Shown: in pieces, positions 8,603 to 17,020 of the stretch
Numbering within the stretch: position 1 is the stretch's first letter
Layout: every line of letters begins with the position of its first letter
Assembly: GCA_017937285.1 (NCBI GenBank)
Contig: JAGBDU010000011.1
Span: 1-60,436 of the forward strand
DNA length: 60,436 nucleotides
Direction: 5' to 3'
Origin: Clostridia bacterium
GTDB taxonomy: Bacteria; Bacillota; Clostridia; TANB77; CAG-508
Program-made: the position numbers and the translations under genes
Notes under the pieces: model-generated
Databases searched by the model: none
Seen by the model: only the letters and a program-made list of their open reading frames with translations
What the model was told of the DNA's origin: nothing

Positions 8603-8921
8603 TTCCAAGTTACCTCCTTCAATTTGTATGTGTTTATTATATATCAACTTTTTTAGTTTTCTGTTGCAAAAGCACCAAAAAATGAAAAAAATTTTTTTCG
8701 ATGCTATAAGTTAGATAGCTCTAAGAAAAGAAAATTATTACATTTTTATTACATTATTTTGTTGCATTTGCAACTGAAATATTATATAATTTCGAGTAAG
8801 AAAGCAAATAGAAAGTTACTAGTTAACAGTTTTAACTATAGAATAGTATTTAAAAATTATTATATATATCAAAAACTGCTAAATTTATAAAATTATTAAA
8901 TAGTAAAAATAAGGGGTTTTT
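8603..8921. other. Divergent intergenic region between nrdD and the Crp/Fnr gene
   Basis: About 320 AT-rich bases that must hold the nrdD promoter (minus) and the regulator promoter (plus). A minus-strand TATAAT lies near 8635-8640 but without a well-spaced -35. I could not identify a convincing NrdR box or Fnr palindrome. No gene is seen. Confidence 0.45.
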
Positions 8922-9551
8922 ATGGACGATATAATTGATTTTGAAGAATTTTTTTATGATTTTTCTGATAATTGTAAAAATGTACAAAAAAAATTTTTTA
9001 AGAAAAATCAAATAATAACAACATATATTCAAAAGAGAAATCAAATTTGTATACTTTTGAGTGGGGAAGCAGATTTAATAAGATATGATTTTAATGGAGG
9101 AAGATCAATTATCGAACACTTTACAAAAAATGATATTTTTGGAGAAGCATTTTATATAATAAGTACTAATAATGAATTATCTGTAGAGGCTAAAAAAAAT
9201 TGTGAAGTTATATTTTTTTCATATGACAATATTTATAAAAAATGTACAAATAACTGTAAATTCCATCAAAAGCTTACGGAAAGTTTTTCTAGAATAATAG
9301 TTCAAAAAGTAACAAATTTAAACACTAGAATAGAAGTTTTAACAAAAAGGACAATTCGAGATAAACTACTTGGATATTTTTCTATTCTTTCTACAAGAAG
9401 TTTGTCTAGAACCATTTTATTACCATTTTCTTTAACTGATTTAGCGGATTTTTTAAGTGTAGATAGAAGTGCTATGATGCGAGAAATTAGAAATTTAAAG
9501 GATGAAGGATTTATAAAGAAAAATGGAAATAAAATCACATTAATGTATTAA
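8922..9551 (+). CDS. Crp/Fnr-family transcription regulator
   Basis: 209 aa. The N-terminal half is a cyclic-nucleotide-binding-like beta barrel (residues about 25-115, with LLSGEADLIRYDFNGGRSIIE and NDIFGEAFYI typical of the fold). The C-terminal winged helix (about 145-205) includes LTDLADFLSVDRSAMMREIRNLKDEG as the recognition segment. There are scattered cysteines but no Fnr-type N-terminal cluster, so the effector is unknown. Its divergent position next to nrdDG suggests that it senses redox state or anoxia and controls them, which is inference. The stop codon lies inside the terminator hairpin. Confidence 0.85.
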   Translation: MDDIIDFEEFFYDFSDNCKNVQKKFFKKNQIITTYIQKRNQICILLSGEADLIRYDFNGGRSIIEHFTKNDIFGEAFYIISTNNELSVEAKKNCEVIFFSYDNIYKKCTNNCKFHQKLTESFSRIIVQKVTNLNTRIEVLTKRTIRDKLLGYFSILSTRSLSRTILLPFSLTDLADFLSVDRSAMMREIRNLKDEGFIKKNGNKITLMY

Positions 9552-9579
9552 AATATTAATACATTAATGTGATTTTTTA
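9532..9579 (+). terminator. Terminator overlapping the end of the Crp/Fnr gene
   Basis: A perfect stem of about 18 bp (AATCACATTAATGTATTA pairing with TAATACATTAATGTGATT) followed by TTTTTT. The left arm is within the last codons of the gene. Confidence 0.85.
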
Positions 9580-9701
9580 TATTTATATTTCTTTAAACTC
9601 CTCTATATTAAAAAATTTAACGATTTACTGAATTGTAATTATTAACTAGACATTAGAGCGAATATATTCATGTCTTTATCCTGGAATATATTTGAAAAAG
9701 C

Positions 9702-9730
9702 TTGCAAAATTAGGAATTTTGCAGTATAAT
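9702..9730 (+). promoter_or_regulatory. Sigma-A-type promoter for the LRR gene
   Basis: TTGCAA (9702-9707), 17-nt spacer, TATAAT (9725-9730). The gene start is 68 bases downstream. Confidence 0.7.
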
Positions 9731-9797
9731 AAAATACATATCTTTTTTAGATAGTCATCCGAATATTCAAAAGTCAAAACCTTAAAGGAGGAAAAAA

Positions 9798-10595
9798 ATG
9801 ATTAATCAGACGTATAATGGAACAGAACGTGGTGAGTATGTTCACAAAAAAGATTTTGAAGCAATAACAATCATAAGTCCAGATTACGAAAATCAACGTT
9901 TTAAGATTGGTGAAAGTGCCTTTGCACATTCTAATCTAAAGAAAGTAGTAATTGGTGACTTTGAAACAATTGGTGATTGGGCGTTTCAATCATGCTCAGA
10001 TTTGTCTCAAGTAATGTTTTCTCCAGAAATAATTGCAATTGGGGAAGGTGCTTTTTCTGATTGTACACATCTTCGGCAAATAATTCTTCCAGAAAACCTT
10101 GTGTCTATAGGAAAAAATGCTTTTAAAGGATGCAAATCATTAAAGGAAATTATTATCTATGGCAATTTAAAAAACATAGATTCGCAAGCTTTTATGAATT
10201 GTTATTCTTTGGAACGTGTAGTTTTCCCAAAGAGCATTGAAACTATAGGAGATCATGCATTTGCAAACTGCATATCACTGCGTGAAGTTGACTTTCAAAG
10301 TCGTGACATAGCTCCTCTTATAAAAGACGGAAAAAGAGATATTTTACAAATTGGCAAGACACCGTTCTTTGGATGTAAAGCAAAAATGACAGGTTTTACG
10401 CCATATGCATGTAGAATGAAAAAGAATGGACAAGTAAAATATCAAAAAGTTTCCAGAGCCTTATTTGAGAAGATTATGTGTGAGGAAGATTTTGAGAGCC
10501 TGCTGTGGAAAATATTACATAATGGAGAATTCCAGAAAAATACAGCAGATTACTCAGATGCAAATGATGTATCATCAAAAAACATGGAAGATTAG
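9798..10595 (+). CDS. BspA-type leucine-rich repeat protein (LRR_5), no secretion signal
   Basis: 265 aa from an ATG with AAAGGAGG. Residues about 35-180 contain at least five tandem units of the LRR_5 pattern (for example SIGKNAFKGCKSLKEIIIYG and TIGDHAFANCISLREVDFQ), recognisable by the I-G-x-x-A-F-x-x-C-x-x-L core. In this family the repeats usually form binding surfaces on secreted adhesins, but here there is no signal peptide or membrane helix, so the protein should be cytoplasmic. Its base composition is slightly richer in GC than the neighbours, consistent with acquisition. It is transcribed from its own promoter. Confidence 0.75.
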   Translation: MINQTYNGTERGEYVHKKDFEAITIISPDYENQRFKIGESAFAHSNLKKVVIGDFETIGDWAFQSCSDLSQVMFSPEIIAIGEGAFSDCTHLRQIILPENLVSIGKNAFKGCKSLKEIIIYGNLKNIDSQAFMNCYSLERVVFPKSIETIGDHAFANCISLREVDFQSRDIAPLIKDGKRDILQIGKTPFFGCKAKMTGFTPYACRMKKNGQVKYQKVSRALFEKIMCEEDFESLLWKILHNGEFQKNTADYSDANDVSSKNMED

Positions 10596-10775
10596 GTAAA
10601 CGTAGATGATAAACAATTAAAAAAACAGAGAATTTTGATAGCACAACAAACATACCATAAATAGTAGTAAAGAACTATGCTATTAAAATAGCTCAGATAT
10701 CAAAAGTGTGAATAAAAAAAGGATGATTATTATGGTAAGTCGCATAAGCCAATAAAATTAAATAAGACTTATCAT
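10596..10775. other. Intergenic, no gene seen
   Basis: Only a 7-codon frame with a weak ribosome site occurs (near 10733). I see no RNA structure before the terminator at 10776. Confidence 0.35.
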
Positions 10776-10806
10776 AAAGAGCCAAAGCTTTTTGCTTTGG
10801 CTCTTT
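10776..10806 (+). terminator. Rho-independent terminator
   Basis: A 13-bp stem AAAGAGCCAAAGC / GCTTTGGCTCTTT with a short T-rich loop. It probably ends the LRR gene transcript, about 180 bases past its stop. Confidence 0.8.
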
Positions 10807-10950
10807 AATTATTGAAGCTTTAAATGAATTTAATACGAGCATTTTGCTTTAATTTTCAAGATAGGGAACATAATGGTTTAAACGAAAAATAATAAATGTA
10901 TGCGGGATTGAAAAAAATGTGAAATCTTTGTGAAAAAGATTGTAAGGCTG

Positions 10951-10979
10951 TTGACAATTTTTTCACACCGTAATAATAT
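10951..10979 (+). promoter_or_regulatory. Promoter and possible MarR operator for the exporter operon
   Basis: TTGACA (10951-10956), 17-nt spacer, TAATAT (10974-10979). Just downstream, TGTAAggcaatTTACA-like half-sites (10989-11004) form a short palindrome, and a related TTGTAAGGC occurs at 10940. These could be operator sites for the MarR protein encoded next; this is inferred from position only. Confidence 0.6.
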
Positions 10980-11023
10980 ATAATATACTGTAAGGCAATT
11001 TACAAAATGAAAAGAGGGGTTTT

Positions 11024-11482
11024 ATGAAACAGAATAAAGTGTTGTATCAAATAAAAACATTAGAAAAAATGATTGCGCGCGTTTTTTTTAGAAACCAAGT
11101 TATACCTCCAAAAGTAGTTATAGACAATATATCTAAAACAACTACACCAACTCAAATGCAAATTATTGGTTATATATTAGAGCATATTAATGAGGATATT
11201 TATCAAAGAGATTTAGAGAATATTTTAAATTTAAGAAGAGCTACTGTATCTGGTGTATTACAAACAATGGAAAAAAATAAGCTTATAGAGCGAATTACAT
11301 ACTCAGAAGATAGTAGAAAAAAGAAAATAATTTTAAATGAAGAAGCAAAAAAAGTCTTTTTGCAAAATCAAAAAAAAATTGATGAAATGGAAAAGGTAAT
11401 AACAGAAGGCATATCTAAAGAAGAATTAGATACATTTTCTAATGTAATAGAAAAAATGAAAAAAAACATTGAAGGAATATAA
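11024..11482 (+). CDS. MarR-family transcriptional regulator
   Basis: 152 aa from an ATG with GAGGGG upstream. The winged helix-turn-helix occupies about residues 45-115 (TPTQMQIIGYILEHI, RDLENILNLRRATVSGVLQTMEKN and the wing ITYSEDSRKKKIILN). MarR proteins are dimeric repressors released by small phenolic or drug ligands. It is encoded first in a unit with the two ABC half-transporters, the usual arrangement for drug-inducible exporters, so it probably controls them and itself. A family A palindrome separates it from the first ABC gene. Confidence 0.9.
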   Translation: MKQNKVLYQIKTLEKMIARVFFRNQVIPPKVVIDNISKTTTPTQMQIIGYILEHINEDIYQRDLENILNLRRATVSGVLQTMEKNKLIERITYSEDSRKKKIILNEEAKKVFLQNQKKIDEMEKVITEGISKEELDTFSNVIEKMKKNIEGI

Positions 11483-11491
11483 GAAGAAAAT

Positions 11492-11633
11492 GTGGAAAAG
11501 GGGACGGTTCTGATTTCCCAGAATTGAGAATTTGGGACACCCTCTGATATAGTAATTAATTTAATATTTAATGAGCGTTTGAGAGTGTCCCAAATTCCCA
11601 ATTCTGGGAAATCAGAACCGTCCCCTTTTCCCT
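11492..11633. repeat. Family A palindromic element, complete (53-nt arms)
   Basis: Left arm 11492-11544 and right arm 11581-11633 are inverted copies with few mismatches, and both are near-identical to the element at 6324-6466 (the GATTTCCCAGAATT variant). The centre (11545-11580) differs. It lies between marR and the first ABC gene, inside the presumed operon. Confidence 0.9.
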
Positions 11634-11666
11634 CAACTTTTTTTCAAAATCAGAAAGGATGAGAAT

Positions 11667-13430
11667 ATGATAAAACTATTAAAAAATTTAACAAAGAAAG
11701 AATGGATTTTAGCAATAATTAGTTTTATACTAATTATTGCTCAAGTGTGGTTAGAGCTAAAAATGCCAGATTATATGTCTGAAATAACTGTGCTTGTACA
11801 AACAGAAGGAAGTCAAATGAGTGAAATTATTAAAAATGGAGCATATATGATGGCTTGTGCATTAGGTAGTTTAGTTTCTGCAGTAATAGTAGGATATTTA
11901 GTATCTACAATTGCAGCAAATTTTTCTATGAAAATAAGAAAACGATTATTTGACAAAGTAGGAGATTTAGCTATGAACGAAGTTAAACAATTTTCTACAA
12001 GTAGTTTAATAACCAGAACTACAAATGATATAACTCAAGTACAAATGTTAGTTGCTATGGGATTACAACTCATGATAAAAGCACCAATTACTGCTATTTG
12101 GGCCGTTACTAAAATTTTAAATAAAAGCTGGCAATGGAGTGCAATTACTGGTGTTGCAGTAGTTTTTTTACTATCTATAATTGCGGTATTAGTAGCTATA
12201 GTATTGCCTAAATTTAAAATTGTACAAAAATTAACAGATAAAATAAATGGAGTAACAAGAGAAAATTTAAATGGTATTCGTGTTGTAAGAGCATTTAATG
12301 CAGAAGAATATCAAGAAAACAAATTTGAAAACGTAAATGAAAAATTAACAAATCAACAATTGTTTAATCAAAAGAAATTTGCAATAATGCAACCATCAAT
12401 GTTTATAGTAATGTATTGTTTACCTCTTGCAATTTATTTTGTGGGAGCCTATTTAATAAGAGAGGCTTCAATGGTAGATAAATTAGGATTATTTGGAGAT
12501 ATGATAGTATTTAGTTCATATGCAATGCAGGTAATAATGTCGTTTTTAATGCTTGCTATGATATTTATGATGTTACCACGTGCACAGGTATCTGCAAATC
12601 GTATTAATGAAGTGCTAGATACAGATATTACAATAAAAGATGGAAAAATTAACAACGATATAACAAATCAAAGAGGAACAGTAGAATTTAAAAATGTATC
12701 ATTTAAATATCCAGATGCAGATGAATATTTGTTAAAAGATATATCGTTTAGAGCAAATAAAGGAGAAACAGTAGCATTTATTGGGTCTACAGGTAGTGGT
12801 AAATCTACATTAATTAATTTAATACCAAGATTTTATGATGCAACAGAAGGAGAAGTTTTAGTAGATGGTGTTAATGTAAAAGAATATACACAAGAATTTT
12901 TACATAATAAAATTGGTTATGTACCACAAAAAGCCGTAATGTTTAATGGAACAGTAAATTCAAATGTCTCTTATGGAGATAATGGGAAAGGTTCTATATC
13001 AGAAGAAAAAATAAAAGAAGCAATAGATGTTGCACAAGGTAAAGAATTTGTTGAAAAAATGGACGAAAAATACAATACGCATATTGCACAAGGTGGAACA
13101 AATGTATCTGGAGGTCAAAAACAAAGACTGGCAATAGCAAGAGCAATAGCAAGAAATCCAGAAATATATATTTTTGATGACAGTTTTTCTGCTTTAGATT
13201 ACAAAACTGATAGTTTATTAAGAAAAGAGCTAAAAAAATATACCAAAGATGCAACAAGTTTAATAGTAGCACAAAGAATTGGAACAATAATGAACGCAGA
13301 TAAAATAATAGTATTAGAAAATGGTGCATGCGTGGGAATGGGAACACATAAAGAATTATTAAAAAATTGCGAAGTATATAAAGAAATAGCTCTATCACAA
13401 TTATCAAAGGAGGAATTGGAAAATGCATAA
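11667..13430 (+). CDS. ABC exporter half-transporter with degenerate catalytic site (heterodimer subunit 1)
   Basis: 587 aa: six TM helices in about 1-310, then an ATPase domain with Walker A GSTGSGKST (373-381), signature VSGGQ (480-484) and Walker B IYIFDDSFSALD, in which Asp505 replaces the catalytic Glu. In heterodimeric exporters of the BmrCD/LmrCD kind, the subunit with this Asp carries the non-hydrolysing site. The next gene overlaps by 8 nt and has the canonical Glu, so the two should form one transporter, probably for drugs or lipids. Confidence 0.92.
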   Translation: MIKLLKNLTKKEWILAIISFILIIAQVWLELKMPDYMSEITVLVQTEGSQMSEIIKNGAYMMACALGSLVSAVIVGYLVSTIAANFSMKIRKRLFDKVGDLAMNEVKQFSTSSLITRTTNDITQVQMLVAMGLQLMIKAPITAIWAVTKILNKSWQWSAITGVAVVFLLSIIAVLVAIVLPKFKIVQKLTDKINGVTRENLNGIRVVRAFNAEEYQENKFENVNEKLTNQQLFNQKKFAIMQPSMFIVMYCLPLAIYFVGAYLIREASMVDKLGLFGDMIVFSSYAMQVIMSFLMLAMIFMMLPRAQVSANRINEVLDTDITIKDGKINNDITNQRGTVEFKNVSFKYPDADEYLLKDISFRANKGETVAFIGSTGSGKSTLINLIPRFYDATEGEVLVDGVNVKEYTQEFLHNKIGYVPQKAVMFNGTVNSNVSYGDNGKGSISEEKIKEAIDVAQGKEFVEKMDEKYNTHIAQGGTNVSGGQKQRLAIARAIARNPEIYIFDDSFSALDYKTDSLLRKELKKYTKDATSLIVAQRIGTIMNADKIIVLENGACVGMGTHKELLKNCEVYKEIALSQLSKEELENA

Positions 13431-15564
13431 TGAAAAAAGTGGAATAACAACTCCTAGAAGAGGCCCAAGAGGTCCAATGGGTGGACCAGGAGGAATGGGA
13501 CCTGGTGAAAAAGCAAAAGATTTTAAAGTAGCATTAAAAAGATTGTTTAGTGAATTACGTGGATATAAAATTATAATAGCTACAGCATTAATTCTTGCAA
13601 TAGTTGGTTCAATTTTGTCAATAAGTGCACCAAATATATTATCAGATTTAACAGATGAAATATCTAAAGGTTTAGTAGTTAATAAAGATAATATGCAAGA
13701 AATATCTAACAAAATAAAAGCAAATTTAAGTGAAGAAAAGATGGCAGAAATAATATCAAATGGAGAAGAATCAAGCCAAACAAATATAAATGTTTCAATA
13801 CCAGACAGTATGAAAGATATATTATTTACAGAAATTGAAGTTGATGGAACAAAAATATCAGCAGATGATCAATACAAATTTATAAGCATAATGAGTACTT
13901 TAAGTGAAAACGCAGATGCAAATGAAATATATAGTAAAATAGATCAAATGCCAGAGTCTATTCAAGATGTTGTAAAACCATTTATGAATATAGATAGAAT
14001 AAAGCAAATAGCATTAATATTAGTTATTATTTATTTATGTAGTGCATTATGTACATATATTCAATCAATATCTATGACCGTTGTCGCAAATAAATTTGCA
14101 AGAAATTTAAGAAGCAGAATCTCTAAAAAAATAAATAAATTACCATTAAAATATTTTGATAGACATCAAACAGGCGATGTATTATCAAGAGTAACAAATG
14201 ATGTTGATACAATAGCACAAACAATGAATCAATCACTTGCAACTTTAGTAAGTAGTGTAACTTTATTTTTAGGAACAATTGTAATGATGTTTGTTACAAA
14301 CTGGATAATGGCAATTACTGCAATACTTGCTAGCTTAATTGGTTTTATTGGAATGATGCTTATATTAAAAAGGTCACAAAAATACTTTGTTGCAAGACAA
14401 GTAGAGCTTGGAAATTTAAATGGACATATAGAAGAAATATATTCAGGTCTAAATGTTGTAAAAGCATATAATGGTAGAAAAAAAGCAGATGAAGAATTTG
14501 ATAAATTAAATAAAAAAGTTGCAGATAGCAATCGTAAAAGCCAATTCTTTTCTGGATTAATGCAACCAATTATGCAGTTTATAGGTAATTTTGGATATGT
14601 TGCTGTATGTATTGTAGGAGCTTTGTTAACAACGAATGATGTAATATCATTTGGTGTTATTGTAGCATTTATTACCTATGTAAGATTATTTACATCACCA
14701 TTAGCACAAATAGCTCAAGCAATGACATCACTTCAATCTACAGCAGCCGCAAGTGAAAGAGTATTTGAGTTTGTTGATGAAGAAGAAATGGAATCACAAG
14801 AAAATATCAAAAAATCACTAGATAAGAATAAAGTAAAAGGAAAAATAGAATTTAAAAATGTTGTATTTCAATATGACAATAATGACAAACCAACAATAAA
14901 GAACTTTACAGCTGTTGCAAAACCAGGACAAAAAATTGCAATTGTAGGACCTACAGGAGCAGGAAAAACTACAATGGTGAATTTACTTATGAAATTTTAT
15001 GATATTAATTCTGGAGAAATAAAAATAGATGGTGTTTCTACAAAAGAACTAACCAGAGAAAATATACACGATTTATTTACAATGGTATTACAAGATACTT
15101 GGTTATTTAATGGAACAATAAAAGAAAATATTGTTTATAATAGAACAGATATAACTGATGAACAAGTTGAAGAAGTTTGTAAAGAAGTTGGATTACATCA
15201 TTTTATAAAAACATTACCAAATGGATATAATTCAAAAATCTCAGATAATGATAGTGTATCAGCAGGTCAAAGGCAATTACTTACAATTGCAAGAGGTATG
15301 ATAGATAATGCGCCATTCTTAATATTAGATGAAGCAACATCTAATGTTGATACAAGAACAGAAGAGCTTGTACAAAAAGCAATGGATAAATTAACAGAAG
15401 GAAAAACTTCATTTATCATAGCACACAGATTATCTACAATAAAAAATGCTGACTTAATTTTAGTAATGAAAGATGGAAATATTATAGAGCAAGGAAATCA
15501 TGAAGAATTAATTAATAAACAAGGATTTTATGCAGATTTGTATAATTCTCAATTCGAATTATAA
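13423..15564 (+). CDS. ABC exporter half-transporter, canonical catalytic site (heterodimer subunit 2)
   Basis: 713 aa from an ATG with AAAGGAGG 8 bases upstream, inside the end of the previous gene. It has a Pro/Gly-rich cytoplasmic N-terminus (RRGPRGPMGGPGGMGPG), TM1, an unusually long loop of about 110 residues before TM2 (residues about 70-185), then the remaining helices. The ATPase domain has Walker A GPTGAGKTT (509-517), a variant signature SAGQ and Walker B LILDEATS with Glu637. The altered signature pairs with the degenerate Walker site of the partner, as expected for an asymmetric heterodimer. The substrate is unknown. Confidence 0.92.
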   Translation: MHNEKSGITTPRRGPRGPMGGPGGMGPGEKAKDFKVALKRLFSELRGYKIIIATALILAIVGSILSISAPNILSDLTDEISKGLVVNKDNMQEISNKIKANLSEEKMAEIISNGEESSQTNINVSIPDSMKDILFTEIEVDGTKISADDQYKFISIMSTLSENADANEIYSKIDQMPESIQDVVKPFMNIDRIKQIALILVIIYLCSALCTYIQSISMTVVANKFARNLRSRISKKINKLPLKYFDRHQTGDVLSRVTNDVDTIAQTMNQSLATLVSSVTLFLGTIVMMFVTNWIMAITAILASLIGFIGMMLILKRSQKYFVARQVELGNLNGHIEEIYSGLNVVKAYNGRKKADEEFDKLNKKVADSNRKSQFFSGLMQPIMQFIGNFGYVAVCIVGALLTTNDVISFGVIVAFITYVRLFTSPLAQIAQAMTSLQSTAAASERVFEFVDEEEMESQENIKKSLDKNKVKGKIEFKNVVFQYDNNDKPTIKNFTAVAKPGQKIAIVGPTGAGKTTMVNLLMKFYDINSGEIKIDGVSTKELTRENIHDLFTMVLQDTWLFNGTIKENIVYNRTDITDEQVEEVCKEVGLHHFIKTLPNGYNSKISDNDSVSAGQRQLLTIARGMIDNAPFLILDEATSNVDTRTEELVQKAMDKLTEGKTSFIIAHRLSTIKNADLILVMKDGNIIEQGNHEELINKQGFYADLYNSQFEL

Positions 15565-15574
15565 AATAAAAAAT

Positions 15575-15612
15575 GAACTCTAACAACTTAACTATATAAG
15601 ATGTTAGAGTTC
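15575..15612 (-). terminator. Hairpin between the ABC operon and a possible minus-strand transcript
   Basis: An 11-bp perfect stem (GAACTCTAACA / TGTTAGAGTTC). On the minus strand it is followed by ATTTTTTATTTTATA, a good T-tract; on the plus strand the tract is poor. It may still end the ABC operon. Confidence 0.6.
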
Positions 15613-15790
15613 TAAATAACCTCTTCCATAAAATCCTCCTTTACTTATAGATTACTATTACCGCATTACAATAAAATAACTTAAAAGAATTTTTATAAAA
15701 TTCAAAAAATATGTAATGGAATAGTTTAGAAGAGATGGCCCTGAGAGCAAACTTCTTTACTCGTTCTGACCTAAATATATTATAACACAT
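15575..15790 (-). ncRNA. Candidate small RNA or leader transcript of unknown class
   Basis: Read on the minus strand, TATAAT near 15778-15783 preceded by TTGTTT with a 16-nt spacer could start a transcript of about 200 nt ending at the terminator 15575-15612. Within it, AAAGGAGG is followed by ATG and a five-codon frame (MEEVI), which is too short for a normal protein. A structured-looking GC-richer block (about 15730-15770) precedes it. It matches no riboswitch consensus I know. The rest of this 319-base gap shows no gene. Confidence 0.3.
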
Positions 15791-15883
15791 AGTTAACATA
15801 AAAACAACATAATTTTAAAAAATATTAACAAAATTTTAAAAAATTCATATATTAAAATATAAATATATGAAAGGAATAAAATT

Positions 15884-16357
15884 ATGAATAAGTTTTATAG
15901 AAATTATGGTAATTATTATAATTTCCAATATCGTGATGAAAAAAATACAAATTCAAATTATATAATTGATTATGGTCCAAAACCTTTTGTTGCAAATATA
16001 AAACAGATTGCAAGACAAAACAATGCTTTTAGAAGGGCTTTGTGGACAGGTGAGCATTTGCAAATTACACTAATGAGCATTCCTGTTAATGAAAGCATTG
16101 GCTTAGAGATGCATCCAAATGTAGATCAATTCATACAAATTGAACAAGGAATGGGTATAATAAAAATGGGGGATAGTCAAAATAATTTGGATTTTCAAAA
16201 AAAGGTTGGAGAAAATTTTGCCTTTGTGATTCCAGCTGGAAAGTGGCATAATTTAGTTAATACTGGAAACGAACCAATTAAATTATTTTCAATTTATGCT
16301 CCACCACAACATCCAAGAGGAACTGTTCATTTTACTAAAAAAGATGCTGAACATTAA
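15884..16357 (+). CDS. Cupin-domain protein (mannose-6-phosphate isomerase-like)
   Basis: 157 aa from an ATG with AAAGGAA. After a Tyr/Asn-rich N-terminus (about 1-50) comes a cupin_2 barrel: QITLMSIPVNESIGLEMHPNV for the first metal-binding motif and FVIPAGKWHNLVNTG for the second, with His ligands in each. The end SIYAPPQHPRGTVHFTKKDAE is typical of small clostridial cupins. It probably binds a metal and a sugar-like or small molecule ligand; the reaction is unknown. It appears to be monocistronic, ending in a strong terminator. Confidence 0.8.
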   Translation: MNKFYRNYGNYYNFQYRDEKNTNSNYIIDYGPKPFVANIKQIARQNNAFRRALWTGEHLQITLMSIPVNESIGLEMHPNVDQFIQIEQGMGIIKMGDSQNNLDFQKKVGENFAFVIPAGKWHNLVNTGNEPIKLFSIYAPPQHPRGTVHFTKKDAEH

Positions 16358-16407
16358 AAATAGAAAGTGCAAAAAGTATTTATTGCTTTTTGCATTTTCT
16401 ATTTTTT
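16358..16407 (+). terminator. Terminator after the cupin gene
   Basis: A long stem (AAAATAGAAAGTGCAAAAAG pairing with CTTTTTGCATTTTCTATTTT) ending in a T-tract. Confidence 0.8.
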
Positions 16408-16513
16408 CTGCTATTACAGCAAAAAAATGTAATAAAAACAAGATTTTAAAACTTAGGTTGCGGACGAAGTCTGCCATATGATATAATCAGTAAAAAAAGA
16501 AAGGAATTTTATA

Positions 16514-16678
16514 ATGGAAATAGATGAGCAAAAATTAAAAGAATATTTAAGCAAAAAATATTGTAGAGGATGTGCAAATAGATGTCCTTTAAATGATCCA
16601 AATTGTGGTAGAAGTAAAATATTTATAAGAGAGGCAATTGAAAAATTAGAATATGATAATATGCAATGTGATGGATGA
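16514..16678 (+). CDS. Cys-rich mini-protein, 54 aa
   Basis: ATG with AAAGGAA upstream and a plausible promoter (TTGCGG 16458-16463, 18-nt spacer, TATAAT 16482-16487). The protein has the cluster KYCRGCANRCPLNDPNC, five cysteines in 18 residues, which suggests a zinc or iron-sulfur knuckle, followed by a short helix ending NMQCDG. I do not recognise a family. A longer Cys-rich protein of similar style is encoded at 36125. It lies directly upstream of the SAM riboswitch but has its own promoter. Confidence 0.6.
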   Translation: MEIDEQKLKEYLSKKYCRGCANRCPLNDPNCGRSKIFIREAIEKLEYDNMQCDG

Positions 16679-16704
16679 TAGGTTCATATGTAAATAAATT
16701 AATG

Positions 16705-16733
16705 TTGACAAAAATACAAATCATCTCTATAAT
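16705..16733 (+). promoter_or_regulatory. Promoter of the SAM riboswitch-metK unit
   Basis: TTGACA (16705-16710), exactly 17 nt, TATAAT (16728-16733). The riboswitch begins about 10 bases downstream. Confidence 0.85.
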
Positions 16734-16742
16734 AATTATAAT

Positions 16743-16904
16743 ATGTTATCAAGAGTGGACGAGAGAATCGGCTTAATGACTCCACAGCAACCTGTTTTAC
16801 AATAAGGTGCTAATACCGACAAAGCAAAGTGCTTTGGCTGATGATTTTTATAAAATCGAAATTATTAACCTTTGGCACTAATTAACGCCAAAGGTTTTAT
16901 TTTT
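16743..16904 (+). promoter_or_regulatory. SAM-I (S-box) riboswitch with terminator
   Basis: The leader shows the S-box core: TTATCAAGAG, then GGACGAGAGAATCGGC, ATGACTCC, CAGCAACC and GGTGCTAATACCGAC, in the expected order. A terminator stem AACCTTTGGC / GCCAAAGGTT (16867-16896) with a T-tract follows. High S-adenosylmethionine should favour the aptamer and the terminator and shut off metK downstream, which is known for this class. The GGACGAGAG in P2/P3 is slightly unlike the commonest GTGGAGGGA form. Confidence 0.93.
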
Positions 16905-17020
16905 GAATTAAAAAGATTATAATGCAAACAATAATCAATAAAAAAAGAATTCAAAAGCTATCACAATGCAAGATTTAAAAATGATTTAACATATGAATTT
17001 ATTAAGAAAGAGGGAATTTT

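Noticed and set aside
8922..9551. True Fnr oxygen sensor
   Set aside because: There is no N-terminal cysteine cluster of the Fnr type; only the general Crp/Fnr fold is supported.
9798..10595. Surface adhesin of the BspA type
   Set aside because: The LRR_5 repeats are clear but there is no signal peptide, membrane helix or wall anchor.
13404..13712. 102-aa minus-strand frame over the ABC gene junction
   Set aside because: Shadow of the two overlapping exporter genes, with no ribosome site.
15720..15780. TPP or SAM riboswitch on either strand
   Set aside because: A CCCTGAGAGC fragment looked suggestive, but the rest of the consensus is absent and no gene is suitably placed downstream.
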